Part shown: positions 26,691-36,065 of the stretch, piece after piece
Numbering within the stretch: the first letter of the stretch is position 1
Layout of the letters: every line of letters starts with the position of its first letter
NCBI RefSeq assembly: GCF_020215645.1
Contig: NZ_CP084058.1
Location: 3,224,001-3,288,000, forward strand
Length of the DNA stretch: 64,000 nt
Origin: Nonomuraea gerenzanensis
GTDB lineage: Bacteria; Actinomycetota; Actinomycetes; Streptosporangiales; Streptosporangiaceae
Direction: 5' to 3'
Position numbers and translations under genes: made by a program
The notes under the pieces: model-generated
Database searches by the model: none
The model's input: the letters and a program-made list of their open reading frames with translations, nothing else
What the model was told of the DNA's origin: nothing

Positions 26691-27968
26691 ATGACGTACA
26701 AGCCGCCCAACCGTGCTCCAGGCGGCGCTCCGCCGGCGGGTCCCGCCGCGCTGCGCCGGGCGAACCTCTCCCTGGTGCTGCGGGAGCTGCGCGACCACAA
26801 GTCCCTCTCCCGTGCCCACATCGCCGAGGCGACCGGGCTGCACCGGGCCACCGTGTCCAACCTCATGGCCGAGCTCCTCGAACGGCGTCTGGTACGCGAG
26901 GTCGGCGTCGAGCACGTCGGCGCCGTCGGCCGCCCCAGACGGGCGGTCGCGCTGCACGGCGCGCACGTCGGCGCCCTCGGCATGGAGATCAACGTCGACT
27001 ACATCGCGGTCCACGGCACCGACCTCAGCGGCCGGGTCCTGGTCGAGCGCCGGGTCGTCTACGACGCCATGGGCAGCGGCCCGGACAGCGCCGTGCGCCG
27101 GCTCGGGCTCGTGGCCAAGGAGGCCGTGGCGGCCATGCGGCGGGCCGGAGCGTCGCCCGCCGGCATCGTGGTGGCGGTCCCCGGGCTCGTGGACGTGGTA
27201 CGCGGCGTCGTGACGCTCGCGCCGAACCTCTACTGGCACGACGTGCCCCTGGCCGACCAGCTGAGCTCCCTGCTGGGCCCGCTGCGCGTGCCCGTGCGGG
27301 TGGACAACGACGCGAACCTCGCCGCGCTGGCGGAGTACACCTCCGGCGTCGCCGCAGGCACGCCGTACCTGGTGTACCTCACCGGCGAGGTCGGGGTCGG
27401 CGGCGGCATCATCCTGGGCGGCGAGCTCCTGCGCGGCGCGGACGGATTCTCCGGCGAGGTCGGTCATCTGCAGGTGGACCCGAACGGCGCCCAGTGCGGC
27501 TGCGGCCGCATCGGGTGCTGGGAGACCAAGGTCGGCCTGGCCGCGCTCGTCCGCGCGGCCATGCCCGAGCAGGCCTACGGGCTGCCCGGCATGCCGGTGC
27601 CCGACCCCGGCGAACGGGTGGCCGACCTCGCCAGGGGCCTGGCCTCCGGCGACCGGCGAATGACGACGGCGGTGGCGCAGGTCGGCGAGTGGCTCGGGCT
27701 CGGCGGCTCGATCCTGGCCAACCTGTTCAACCCGCGCGTGATCGTCATCGGCGGCTACTTCGCCTCGCTGGCGCAGTGGCTGCTGCCGCATGCGCAGGAC
27801 CAGCTACAACGGCTCGTGGTGGCCGCTCCCGCCGCCCAGTGCCGGTTCGTCGCCTCCACTCTCGGCTTCGGCGCCGCCTCCCGCGGCGCCGCCAGCATGG
27901 TGGTCAGCGACATCATCGACGACCCGACGACGATCATGAATTCACCGCCCCGGCCGGCACCTTACTGA
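26691..27968 (+). CDS. ROK-family transcriptional repressor 2
   Basis: About 425 residues from ATG 26691; two in-frame GTG codons at 26682 and 26685 lie closer to AAAGGGG and may be used instead. It has the same build as ROK 1: winged HTH (LSRAHIAEATGLHRATVSNL), VPGLVD, GEVGVGGG, GEVGH and zinc motif CGCGRIGCWE. The two share long identical stretches such as VDNDANLAALAEYTSGVAAG, so they are recent paralogues arranged head to head. It probably regulates the secreted ThuA/PQQ gene that starts 122 bp downstream. Confidence 0.92.
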   Translation: MTYKPPNRAPGGAPPAGPAALRRANLSLVLRELRDHKSLSRAHIAEATGLHRATVSNLMAELLERRLVREVGVEHVGAVGRPRRAVALHGAHVGALGMEINVDYIAVHGTDLSGRVLVERRVVYDAMGSGPDSAVRRLGLVAKEAVAAMRRAGASPAGIVVAVPGLVDVVRGVVTLAPNLYWHDVPLADQLSSLLGPLRVPVRVDNDANLAALAEYTSGVAAGTPYLVYLTGEVGVGGGIILGGELLRGADGFSGEVGHLQVDPNGAQCGCGRIGCWETKVGLAALVRAAMPEQAYGLPGMPVPDPGERVADLARGLASGDRRMTTAVAQVGEWLGLGGSILANLFNPRVIVIGGYFASLAQWLLPHAQDQLQRLVVAAPAAQCRFVASTLGFGAASRGAASMVVSDIIDDPTTIMNSPPRPAPY

Positions 27969-28090
27969 CGGCCCCCACAGGCCTGGAGACGGCACCCTCC
28001 AGCACCCCGCACCATCCGCTACCACCCAAGTGGCAACAGCGCGGCGGCGCGCGCCTTGCCTGACGTCCCCCCGGTCAGGAAGGGTTTTCC

Positions 28091-31000
28091 ATGTCACCAC
28101 GTCATCGAACGTGGGCCAGGCTGCTCAACGCGGTCCTGCCAGCACGCGGACGACGCCCGAGGCGCCGGACCGCGACGACGATGGCCTTAGCCCTCGTCGC
28201 CCCCTTCGTCACCCTCCTCGCGGCGCCCGTGAGCGCCGAGGCCGCCACGGCGGCCGAGCCCGCGTTCAAGGTGCTCGTCTTCTCGAAGACGACCGGCTTC
28301 CGGCACGACTCGATCCCCGAGGGCATCGCGGCCGTGCAGAAACTCGGCCAGGAGAACAACTTCGCGGTCGACACCACCGAGGACAGCGCGCTGTTCACCG
28401 ACCAGAACCTGGCCCAGTACCAGGCCGTGGTCTTCATGTCCACGACCGGTGACCCGCTGGGCACGCAGGACCAGAAGGACGCCTTCCAGCGCTACATCCA
28501 GAACGGCGGCGGCTTCGTCGGCGTCCACGCCGCAGCCGACAGCGGCTACAACTGGGCCTGGTACGGCAAGCTGGTCGGGGCGTACTTCAAGTCGCACCCG
28601 GCGATCCAGCAGGCCACGGTCAAGGTCGAGGACCCGGCGCACCCGTCCACGAAGGACCTGCCGGCGACCTGGACCCGTACCGACGAGTGGTACGACTACC
28701 AGGCCAACCCGCGCGGCACGGTCCACGTGCTGACGTCGATGGACGAGAAGTCCTACACCGGCGCCACGATGGGCGCCGACCACCCGAACACCTGGTGCCA
28801 CGACTACGACGGCGGCCGTTCCTGGTACACCGGGCTCGGCCACCTCAAGGAGAACTACAGCGAGCCCAACTTCCTGAAGCTGCTCCTCGGCGGCATCCAG
28901 ACCGCCGCCGGCGCGGTCAGGGCCGACTGCTCGGCCTCGCAGAGCAGCAGCTTCGAGAAGGTCACACTCGACGACAACACCTCGAACCCGATGATGGTGG
29001 ACGTCGCCAAGGACGGCCGGGTCTTCTACATCGACCGGCTCGGCGACGTCAAGATCATCAAGCCGTCCGGCGGCACGGTGACGGCGGCGAAGCTGGACGT
29101 CTTCACCGCCAACGAGAGCGGCCTGCTCGGGCTCACGCTCGACCCCGGCTTCGACACCAACCACTGGGTGTACCTGTACTACTCGCCCGCCGGGACGAAC
29201 GTCGACCGGCTGAGCAGGTTCACCGTCACCGGCGACACCCTGGACCTGGCGAGCGAGAAGCGGATCCTCGACGTCCCGGTCCAGCGGGCCGAGTGCTGCC
29301 ACCACGGCGGCGGCATGGTGATGGACCCCAGGACCGGCGATCTGTGGCTGGGCACGGGCGACAACACCAACCCGTTCGCCTCCGACGGCTACACGCCGAT
29401 CGACGAGCAGTCCGGCCGCGCCAGCTGGGACGCCCAGCGCACCTCGGGCAACACCAACAGCCTGAGCGGCAAGCTGCTGCGGATCCACCCCGAGCCCGAC
29501 GGCACCTACACCATCCCGTCCGGCAACCTCTTCCCGCCGGGCACGGCGAAGACCAAGCCGGAGATCTACGGCATGGGCTTCCGCAACCCGTTCCGCATCG
29601 GCCTCGACCCGAAGACGGGCCACATCATGCTCGGCGAGTACGGCCCCGACGCCGGCTCGGTGAGCGCCACCCGGGGCCCGCAGAACACGGTCGAGTGGAA
29701 CCTCGTCTCCAAGCCGGGCAACTACGGCTGGCCCTACTGCGTCGGCAACAACACCCCGTACATCGACTACGACTTCGCCACCAAGCAGTCGGGGGCGCCG
29801 TTCAACTGCACCGCGCCGGTCAACGACTCCCCGAACAACGACGGCGTCACCGACCTGCCCACGATGGTGCCCGCGACGATCTGGTACCACTACGCGGCCG
29901 ACCCGCAGAACTTCCCGGAGCTGAGCGGCGGCGCGCCGATGGGCGGCCCGGTCTACCGCGCCGACCCGAACCTGCAGTCGGACGTGAAGTGGCCGGCGTA
30001 CTGGGACGGCAAGGCCGTGTTCGGCGAGTGGAACAACAACCAGGTGTGGTCGCTCCAGCTCGACGGGAGCGGCACCAAGCTCGTGGAGATGAACCGCATC
30101 CTCGGCTCCCTGTCGTTCAAGAAGCCGATGGACATGAAGTTCGGCCCCGACGGCGCGCTGTACCTGATCGAGTGGGGCTCCGGCTTCGGCGGCGACAACG
30201 CCGACTCCGGCATCTACCGGATCGAGTACACCAAGGGCACCCGCCCGCCGATCGCCCGCGCCACGGCGGACAAGACGGACGGGCCGCTGCCGCTGGCCGT
30301 CACGTTCTCCAGCGAGGGCAGCCGGGACCCGGAGGGCAAGACGCTCACCTACGCCTGGGACCTCGACGGCGACGGTGACACCGACTCCACCGACCCCAAC
30401 CCCTCCTACACCTACGAGGAGGGCGGCGACTACAACGTGGTCCTGACCGTCAGAACCCCCGACGACAAGACCGCCACCGCCAGCGTCGCGATCAGCGCGG
30501 GCAACACCCGTCCCACCGTCACGGTGGACGTCCCGCCGAACGGCGCTTTCTTCGAGTTCGGCGACCAGGTGAAGTTCAAGGTCACCGTTACCGACGCCGA
30601 GGACGGCACGATCGACTGCGACAAGGTCAAGATCCAGGCGATCCTCGGCCACGACAGCCACGGCCACCCGCTCGACCAGCTCAAGGGCTGTGAAGGCACC
30701 CTGCAGACCCAGCAGGCGGGCCACGGCGAGTACGACAACCTCTTCTACGCCATCGAAGCCAGCTACACCGACGCAGGCGCCAACGGCGCCGGACCGCTGA
30801 CCGGGCGGGGTCAGATCATCCTGGAGCCCAAGCGCAAGCAGGCCGAGCACTTCACACAGACCGGCAGGGTGACCGGCGGCCTGGGCACCGACGCCGCGGG
30901 AGTTCAGGCGGAAGCCACGAGCGACCCGCAGGGCGGCAACCAGCACATCGGGTTCGTCCAGGACGGCGACTGGTGGTCGTTCGACCCGGTGAGCCTGTCG

Positions 31001-33379
31001 AACGTCACCGCGATCCGGTTCCGCGCCTCCTCGGGCGGCGCCGGCGGCACCGTCCAGGTCAGGGCGGGCCACCCCGAGACCGGCACGCTGGTCGGCTCGG
31101 CCGAGGTGACGCCCACCGGCGGCTGGCAGACGTTCACCGACGTCACGCTCGACGTGACCGGCCCGCCGGCGGAGAGCGGACCGCTGTACTTCGTCGTGCG
31201 CAAGCCCGCGAGCGCGGCGAACAACGCCTACCTGGCGAACTTCAACTGGGTCGACTTCGTCGGCAAGGGCGCCACGGACAACCAGCGTCCGGTCGTGACC
31301 GCGACGGCGACGCCGGCGGCGGGCGTCGCCCCGCTGAAGGTCGACTTCAAGGCGACGGCCACCGACCCGGAAGGCGACCCGATCACCTACAAGTGGAACT
31401 TCGGCGTGAACGGCGCGCCGGAGCCTGCCACGGCCGAGGCGAGCCACACCTACACCGCGCCGGGCACCTACACGGCCGTGGTGACCGTGTCCGATGACAA
31501 GGGCGCGTCGGCCACCGCGCAGGTCCAGGTCAAGGTGGACGCGCCGGCCACGGTGTGCTTCACCGGCCGTTCCGACGACTTCCTGGGCGGCCAGCTCGAC
31601 CGGGACCGCTGGTCGGTCATCAGGGAGAACCAGGACCTCAGGGTCGCCGACGGCAAGCTGGTGATCCCGACCTCGACCACCGACATCTACAGCGCGGGCG
31701 GCAACACGCCGAACATCGTGGTGCAGCCGGCGCCGTCGGGCGCCTGGACCGCCACCGCCAAGCTCACGCTGGACGCGCGGGACGCGTACCAGCAGGCGGG
31801 CTTGACCATCTACGGCGATGACGACAACTACGCCAAGATGGTGCTGCAGGCGCGCTCCACCTCGGGCTCGAACCACGCCGACCGCATCTTCCAGTTCATC
31901 CGGGAGGAGAACGGCAGCCCCAACGAGGTGTCGCAGAGCAACACGGCCACTCTTGGGGACGCCTACCCCGACACGGTGTACGTGCGGTTCGTCAGCGACG
32001 GAACCAACATCACCGCCCACTACTCCGCCGACGGCACCACGTTCACCGCGATGCCGCAGACCAAGTCGCTCGCCGGGATCACCAACCCGAAGATCGGCCT
32101 GATCTCGCTGGCGGGGGCCAACCACCCGGTCGTGGACGCGTCCTTCGACTGGTTCCACCTCACGCCGGACGACAGGGCGACCGGGCCGGACCCGGACGAC
32201 GAGTTCGACGGCACGGCCCTCGACGCCTGCCGCTGGACCGCGATCGTGCGCCCCGACGCCACGGCGGTGCGCGTGAGCGACGGCAAGCTGGAGCTCGACA
32301 CCACGACCGGTGACATCTACGGGACCGACAACACCGGCCCGAAGAACCTCATCCTGCAGCCGGCCCCGAACGGCGACTGGACGCTGGAGACCAAGGTGGA
32401 CGCCTCGGCCCTCAACGAGCAGTACCAGCAGGGCGGCCTCATGGTGTACACCGGCGACGACGACTACGTGAAGCTCGACTTCCTCACCACCAACGCCGCC
32501 GGGTCGGCAGCGGCGCGGAGCATCGAGCTGCGCAGCGAGGTCGGCGGCACCGTGCAGAACCCGCAGCCGCAGGTGAACAACCTCACCACCGGCGTGTGGT
32601 GGCTGCGGCTCAAGAAGGAGGGCGACACCTACACCGGGTCCTACTCCGCCGACGGCCAGACCTGGACGGCACTGTCCGCCGCGGTGCAGAACAGCGCGGT
32701 GGCCACCGGCGCCAAGGTCGGCGTGTACACGATCGGCACCAACCAGTCGGCGTCGAAGAAGGTCACGTTCGACTACTTCCGCCTCGCCGAGGCGGCGGCC
32801 GAGGACGAGACCGCGCCGGTGACGACGGCGACGACCGATCCGGAGCAGCCGGCGGGCGGCACGTTCCCCGGCCCGGTGTCGGTCACGCTGCGGGCCACCG
32901 ACGAGGCCGGGGGCAGCGGGGTCGACAGGACCGAGTACCGGCTCGACGACGGCGACTGGACCGCCTATACCGGACCGGTCACCGTGACCGGCGACGGGCA
33001 GCACGAGCTGCGCTACCGCTCGGCCGACAAGGCGGGCAACGTCGAGGAGGCCAAGACGCTGACACTGACGATCTCGGCGTCCACGCCGCAGGTCGACCTG
33101 ACGGTCTCCGCCTCGTCCCGCTGCATCGGCACCTCGGCGTACGTGGCGGTCACGGCCGTCAACGGCTCCGACGTGCCGGTGACGGTGACGCTGACCACCC
33201 CGTTCGGCTCGAAGACCGTGGCCGGCGTGGCCCCGGGCAAGCAGGCGTACCAGTCCTTCAACAGCCGGGCCGGGCAGATCGACGCCGGCACGGTGACCGT
33301 GAAGGGAGTCGCGACGATCGGCGGCGAGCAGGTCACCTCGTCGTACGACGCCGACTACCCGGCGCTCAGCTGCCGCTGA
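28091..33379 (+). CDS. Giant secreted ThuA / PQQ sugar dehydrogenase / PKD / CBM6 protein
   Basis: 1762 residues; AGGAAGG precedes ATG. A long signal peptide ends near residue 52 (VSAEAA). Approximate layout: ThuA-like domain 57-275 (VLVFSKTTGFRHDSI, GGGFVGVHAAAD); six-bladed PQQ glucose/sorbosone dehydrogenase domain 287-715 (GLLGLTLDPGF, RNPFRIGLDPKTG); PKD 717-807; a linker domain 807-915; CBM6 915-1050; second PKD 1063-1152; two ConA-like DUF1349 domains 1157-1358 and 1367-1570; an OmpL47-like Ig domain 1574-1663; and a unique tail. It probably binds a polysaccharide and oxidises sugars outside the cell. It leads the surface-protein block. Confidence 0.92.
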   Translation: MSPRHRTWARLLNAVLPARGRRPRRRTATTMALALVAPFVTLLAAPVSAEAATAAEPAFKVLVFSKTTGFRHDSIPEGIAAVQKLGQENNFAVDTTEDSALFTDQNLAQYQAVVFMSTTGDPLGTQDQKDAFQRYIQNGGGFVGVHAAADSGYNWAWYGKLVGAYFKSHPAIQQATVKVEDPAHPSTKDLPATWTRTDEWYDYQANPRGTVHVLTSMDEKSYTGATMGADHPNTWCHDYDGGRSWYTGLGHLKENYSEPNFLKLLLGGIQTAAGAVRADCSASQSSSFEKVTLDDNTSNPMMVDVAKDGRVFYIDRLGDVKIIKPSGGTVTAAKLDVFTANESGLLGLTLDPGFDTNHWVYLYYSPAGTNVDRLSRFTVTGDTLDLASEKRILDVPVQRAECCHHGGGMVMDPRTGDLWLGTGDNTNPFASDGYTPIDEQSGRASWDAQRTSGNTNSLSGKLLRIHPEPDGTYTIPSGNLFPPGTAKTKPEIYGMGFRNPFRIGLDPKTGHIMLGEYGPDAGSVSATRGPQNTVEWNLVSKPGNYGWPYCVGNNTPYIDYDFATKQSGAPFNCTAPVNDSPNNDGVTDLPTMVPATIWYHYAADPQNFPELSGGAPMGGPVYRADPNLQSDVKWPAYWDGKAVFGEWNNNQVWSLQLDGSGTKLVEMNRILGSLSFKKPMDMKFGPDGALYLIEWGSGFGGDNADSGIYRIEYTKGTRPPIARATADKTDGPLPLAVTFSSEGSRDPEGKTLTYAWDLDGDGDTDSTDPNPSYTYEEGGDYNVVLTVRTPDDKTATASVAISAGNTRPTVTVDVPPNGAFFEFGDQVKFKVTVTDAEDGTIDCDKVKIQAILGHDSHGHPLDQLKGCEGTLQTQQAGHGEYDNLFYAIEASYTDAGANGAGPLTGRGQIILEPKRKQAEHFTQTGRVTGGLGTDAAGVQAEATSDPQGGNQHIGFVQDGDWWSFDPVSLSNVTAIRFRASSGGAGGTVQVRAGHPETGTLVGSAEVTPTGGWQTFTDVTLDVTGPPAESGPLYFVVRKPASAANNAYLANFNWVDFVGKGATDNQRPVVTATATPAAGVAPLKVDFKATATDPEGDPITYKWNFGVNGAPEPATAEASHTYTAPGTYTAVVTVSDDKGASATAQVQVKVDAPATVCFTGRSDDFLGGQLDRDRWSVIRENQDLRVADGKLVIPTSTTDIYSAGGNTPNIVVQPAPSGAWTATAKLTLDARDAYQQAGLTIYGDDDNYAKMVLQARSTSGSNHADRIFQFIREENGSPNEVSQSNTATLGDAYPDTVYVRFVSDGTNITAHYSADGTTFTAMPQTKSLAGITNPKIGLISLAGANHPVVDASFDWFHLTPDDRATGPDPDDEFDGTALDACRWTAIVRPDATAVRVSDGKLELDTTTGDIYGTDNTGPKNLILQPAPNGDWTLETKVDASALNEQYQQGGLMVYTGDDDYVKLDFLTTNAAGSAAARSIELRSEVGGTVQNPQPQVNNLTTGVWWLRLKKEGDTYTGSYSADGQTWTALSAAVQNSAVATGAKVGVYTIGTNQSASKKVTFDYFRLAEAAAEDETAPVTTATTDPEQPAGGTFPGPVSVTLRATDEAGGSGVDRTEYRLDDGDWTAYTGPVTVTGDGQHELRYRSADKAGNVEEAKTLTLTISASTPQVDLTVSASSRCIGTSAYVAVTAVNGSDVPVTVTLTTPFGSKTVAGVAPGKQAYQSFNSRAGQIDAGTVTVKGVATIGGEQVTSSYDADYPALSCR

Positions 33380-33434
33380 CCGCACCGGCGGTGACCACTG
33401 TCCGCGCGACCGTGGCCACCGCCCCAGCAGAACC

Positions 33435-33466
33435 GGGGCCGGCCGGCCGATCGGCCGGCCGGCCCC
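33435..33466. terminator. 32-bp perfect palindrome after the giant gene
   Basis: A perfect palindrome centred on GATC, made of GGCC/GGCCGGCC units, lies 55 bp after the stop and 24 bp before the next start. It can form a 14-16-bp GC stem and probably attenuates read-through into the WxL-like gene. Confidence 0.65.
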
Positions 33467-33490
33467 GCCCCCCATCAATGGAGCGAAGAC

Positions 33491-34126
33491 ATGAGAATCA
33501 ACAGGACCACGCAACTGCTCGCCGCGGCGGTGCTCGGCGTCGCGCTCGCGGGCGTCGGCGTGGCCGGTCCCGCGGTGGCGGACGACGACCCCGAGAAGGG
33601 CATCGACGTCACGGTGACGATCGAGCCCAGCACCACTGCGGGCCAGGTGTCCATGACCGTCGCCGACAGCGGCGGCGTGTCCCTGCAGGAGGACGGCTCC
33701 AACGCCGCCGCCCGCCAGTTCGTCGGCACCCTGCCGACGGTCACGGTGACCGACACCCGCCGGCCCGAGGAGATCCCCGCCGGCGACTTCTGGGCGGTCG
33801 TCGGCCAGGCCAGCGAGTTCACCGCGACGAGCGGCTCCGCGCCGCCCATCGGCCCGCAGTACCTGGGCTGGCGGCCGCACCTGCTGACTGGCTCCTCCTC
33901 CGGGGCGGTGGAGGCCGGTGAGCCCGTCTCCAGTGTCATCTCCGACGGCTCTGGAGCGCCGGCCGTCGGTCTGCAGGGCCAGGAGCTGCTGGTGTCGACG
34001 GCGAACTCCGCCGACGAGATCGGCACCTGGCAGGTCAACGCCGACCTCGCGCTGCGCACCCCCGCCGACGTCACCGCCGGCGAGTACCGCTCGACCCTCA
34101 CGCTCTCCCTGTTCAACCAGTCCTGA
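33491..34126 (+). CDS. Secreted WxL-like surface protein
   Basis: 211 residues: a signal peptide (to about AVADD, 30), then a beta-rich domain. The stretch LPTVTVTDTRRPEEIPAGDF followed by WAVVGQASEF and YLGWRPHLL resembles the WxL fold of Gram-positive surface proteins, which attach non-covalently to peptidoglycan, though the exact W-x-L motif is not conserved. The next gene encodes a DUF916-like protein, the usual partner of WxL proteins in Firmicutes, which supports the assignment. Function here is unknown; a role in displaying the giant protein is inference. Confidence 0.65.
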   Translation: MRINRTTQLLAAAVLGVALAGVGVAGPAVADDDPEKGIDVTVTIEPSTTAGQVSMTVADSGGVSLQEDGSNAAARQFVGTLPTVTVTDTRRPEEIPAGDFWAVVGQASEFTATSGSAPPIGPQYLGWRPHLLTGSSSGAVEAGEPVSSVISDGSGAPAVGLQGQELLVSTANSADEIGTWQVNADLALRTPADVTAGEYRSTLTLSLFNQS

Positions 34127-34227
34127 ACGTTCGCCAGTCCTGAACGTTCGCCGGTCCCGAACGCTCGCCAGACTCGAACGTTCACCGGTCCCGAACGTTC
34201 GCCGGTCCCGAACGTTCACCTGGTCCT
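34125..34227. repeat. Six tandem 17-bp repeats with AACGTT core
   Basis: Units of consensus GAACGTTCGCCGGTCCC start at 34125, 34142, 34159, 34176, 34193 and 34210 (the last is 18 bp), beginning at the stop codon of the WxL-like gene. Each carries the palindrome AACGTT or a one-base variant. They lie between two genes of the block and before a strong hairpin. Confidence 0.9.
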
Positions 34228-34265
34228 GAACCGGAGGCAGGACGCCATCGCCCGCTCCGGCCGAT

Positions 34266-34298
34266 CCGGGGCCCGCGCCCGCCCGGCGCGGGCCCCGG
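34266..34298. terminator. Strong hairpin before the DUF916-like gene
   Basis: A perfect 14-bp stem (left arm 34266-34279, right arm 34285-34298) with a 5-nt loop, almost entirely G and C, lies 28 bp before the start of the next gene. It should terminate or weaken transcription from the WxL-like gene. Confidence 0.65.
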
Positions 34299-34326
34299 AC
34301 GGCCACGACGAGACTGGAGACCTCTC

Positions 34327-35352
34327 TTGACCGTAAGCCGCCCGCGAGGCGTCCTCGCCCGCCTCGCCGTCCTCCCCGCTCTCGGCGTCGCGATGCTGGC
34401 CGCCATGGTGGCGTTCGCCACCCCGTCCGGCGCCGACACCACCTGGTCGGTCGTGCCGGCCAACGCCGACGGTCCCGACGGCCGCAGCGTCATCGACCTG
34501 GAACTCGCCGGCGGCCAGCAGGCCGTCGAGCACGTGGCGGTCATCAACCGCTCCACCGAGCCGGTGGACTTCGCGATCGACGCCAACGACGGCTACCTGA
34601 CCTCCAAGGGCCTTTTCGACATGCGGCCCTCCGACGCCGAGCCCACCGACGGCGGCGCCTGGATCACGGTCCCCGGGAAGGTGACCATCGCCGCCGGGGC
34701 CACGTCCGTCGTTCCCGTGACGGTGTCGATTCCCCGCAACGCGACGCCGGGGGACCACCCCGCGGGCGTGACCGCGTCCCTGGAGACCGTCTCCGGCCAG
34801 GTACGGGTCCAGAACCGGGTGGGCGTCCGCCTGAACATCCGCGTCACCGGCGACTACGTGGCCAAGGTGGCCGTGACCGGCGTCCGGGCCGAGTACGTGG
34901 GCTCGTGGAACCCGTTCGCCGCCGGATCCGTCGAGGTGACCTACACCGTGGCCAACGAAGGCAACGTCCGGCTGGTCACGGACAACCAGGTGCTGACGTC
35001 CACGCTCGTGGGGGAGAGCGGCTGGAACGACCCGTCCGCGGCCAGGGCCAGGGAGCTCATGCCGGGCGGCAGCCGCACGTTCGTCGCGCGGGTGCCCGGC
35101 GCCTGGCCGCTGGGAGTCATCGGCACGACCGTCATGGCGGTACCCTCACCCGCGGGCGAGCCGCTTCCCGGCGTCGCCGCCCAGCGGGCGGCGGTCGGCA
35201 CCACGGTGTGGGCGCTGCCCTGGCCGCAGCTCGGCTCCCTCGCCCTCCTCGTCCTCGCCTTCTTCGCCATCCGGCTGAACGCCGCCAGGCGCCGCAGGCG
35301 CATCGAACAGCTGATCATGCTCGCCCGCCAAGGCGCGGCCCAGGAGGCGTGA
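34327..35352 (+). CDS. DUF916-like (WxL-interacting) membrane-anchored protein
   Basis: 341 residues: signal peptide (to about SGADT, 38), a beta-sandwich starting WSVVPANADGPDGRS with VAVINRSTEPVDFAIDAND, VPVTVSIPRNATPGDHPAG, then a second domain from about 170, and a C-terminal membrane helix LGSLALLVLAFFAIRLNAAR with a basic tail. This is the layout of DUF916 proteins that bind peptidoglycan and WxL partners. TTG 34327 is the start (TTGACC), following GGAGACCTCTC. It overlaps the next gene by 4 bp. Confidence 0.75.
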   Translation: MTVSRPRGVLARLAVLPALGVAMLAAMVAFATPSGADTTWSVVPANADGPDGRSVIDLELAGGQQAVEHVAVINRSTEPVDFAIDANDGYLTSKGLFDMRPSDAEPTDGGAWITVPGKVTIAAGATSVVPVTVSIPRNATPGDHPAGVTASLETVSGQVRVQNRVGVRLNIRVTGDYVAKVAVTGVRAEYVGSWNPFAAGSVEVTYTVANEGNVRLVTDNQVLTSTLVGESGWNDPSAARARELMPGGSRTFVARVPGAWPLGVIGTTVMAVPSPAGEPLPGVAAQRAAVGTTVWALPWPQLGSLALLVLAFFAIRLNAARRRRRIEQLIMLARQGAAQEA

Positions 35353-36065
35353 GCGCCCCCGACAACCGCCCCCAGGAGGTGGCCACCATCAACCGACCCA
35401 GGCAACCGGCCCCGGCCCGGCCCGCGACGCGGGGCCGCGTGCTCGCCCTCGCGTTCGCGTTCGCGTTCGCGCTCGGCGCGCTCGTCGCCGGCGGCGTGGT
35501 GTTCGGCGTGACCCGGCCGAGCTCGATCGAGCAGGCGGCCGACCGCCTCCGCGCCGAGTCCGCGCTGCGCGACCGGACACAGATCAGGACCCTGACGGAG
35601 CTGGCCCGCGGCACGCGGACCCGGCTCCTGCCCGTACTCGACGGGCTCGCCCTGGTCCTGCCGGGTGACGGCGCAGCGGGGCCTGTCGCGGTGACCGCAG
35701 CCGACGTCGAGAAGTGGCGGCAAACCGCCGCCGCGGCCGTCCAGGGCTTCGCCGACCCGCCGTCCGGCGAGACCGCCACCAACGTGGCGCGGTCGAGTCT
35801 CGCCTCCGCCGTGCGGCAGTTCGCCACGACCGTCGACACGTACGCGATGGCGCGGGACCTCACAGGACCGGCCCGCGCCGCCGCCCTCGACCTGGCCGCC
35901 CGGCAACGCGCCGACGCGCTCTTCACCTGGTCGATCGGGGCCACCGCCCTCGACGCCGTGAACATCGACGCCGGCTACGGCCACCAGCACGTGTTCCTGC
36001 CCACATCACCCGGCGAAGGGGCGCTCACCCCCGACACCGAACCCGAGGGGAGTCACCACCAGTGA
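35349..36065 (+). CDS. Single-TM protein of the surface block, unknown function
   Basis: 238 residues from GTG 35349, which overlaps the previous stop; an in-frame GTG at 35379 is an alternative. An N-terminal membrane helix (ALAFAFAFALGALVAGG, about 35-55) is followed by an extracytoplasmic helical domain rich in Arg and Ala. The C-terminus has GATALDAVNIDAGYGHQHV. I do not recognise the family. Its translational coupling to the DUF916-like and CopC-like genes suggests it belongs to the same envelope complex. Confidence 0.7.
   Translation: MSAPDNRPQEVATINRPRQPAPARPATRGRVLALAFAFAFALGALVAGGVVFGVTRPSSIEQAADRLRAESALRDRTQIRTLTELARGTRTRLLPVLDGLALVLPGDGAAGPVAVTAADVEKWRQTAAAAVQGFADPPSGETATNVARSSLASAVRQFATTVDTYAMARDLTGPARAAALDLAARQRADALFTWSIGATALDAVNIDAGYGHQHVFLPTSPGEGALTPDTEPEGSHHQ

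Noticed and set aside
28187..34306. Very long minus-strand open frame (about 2039 codons) antisense to the giant secreted protein
   Set aside because: It is a by-product of extreme GC at third positions. The plus strand shows clear signal peptide and domain sequence; the antisense product is low-complexity V/G/R-rich with no domain.
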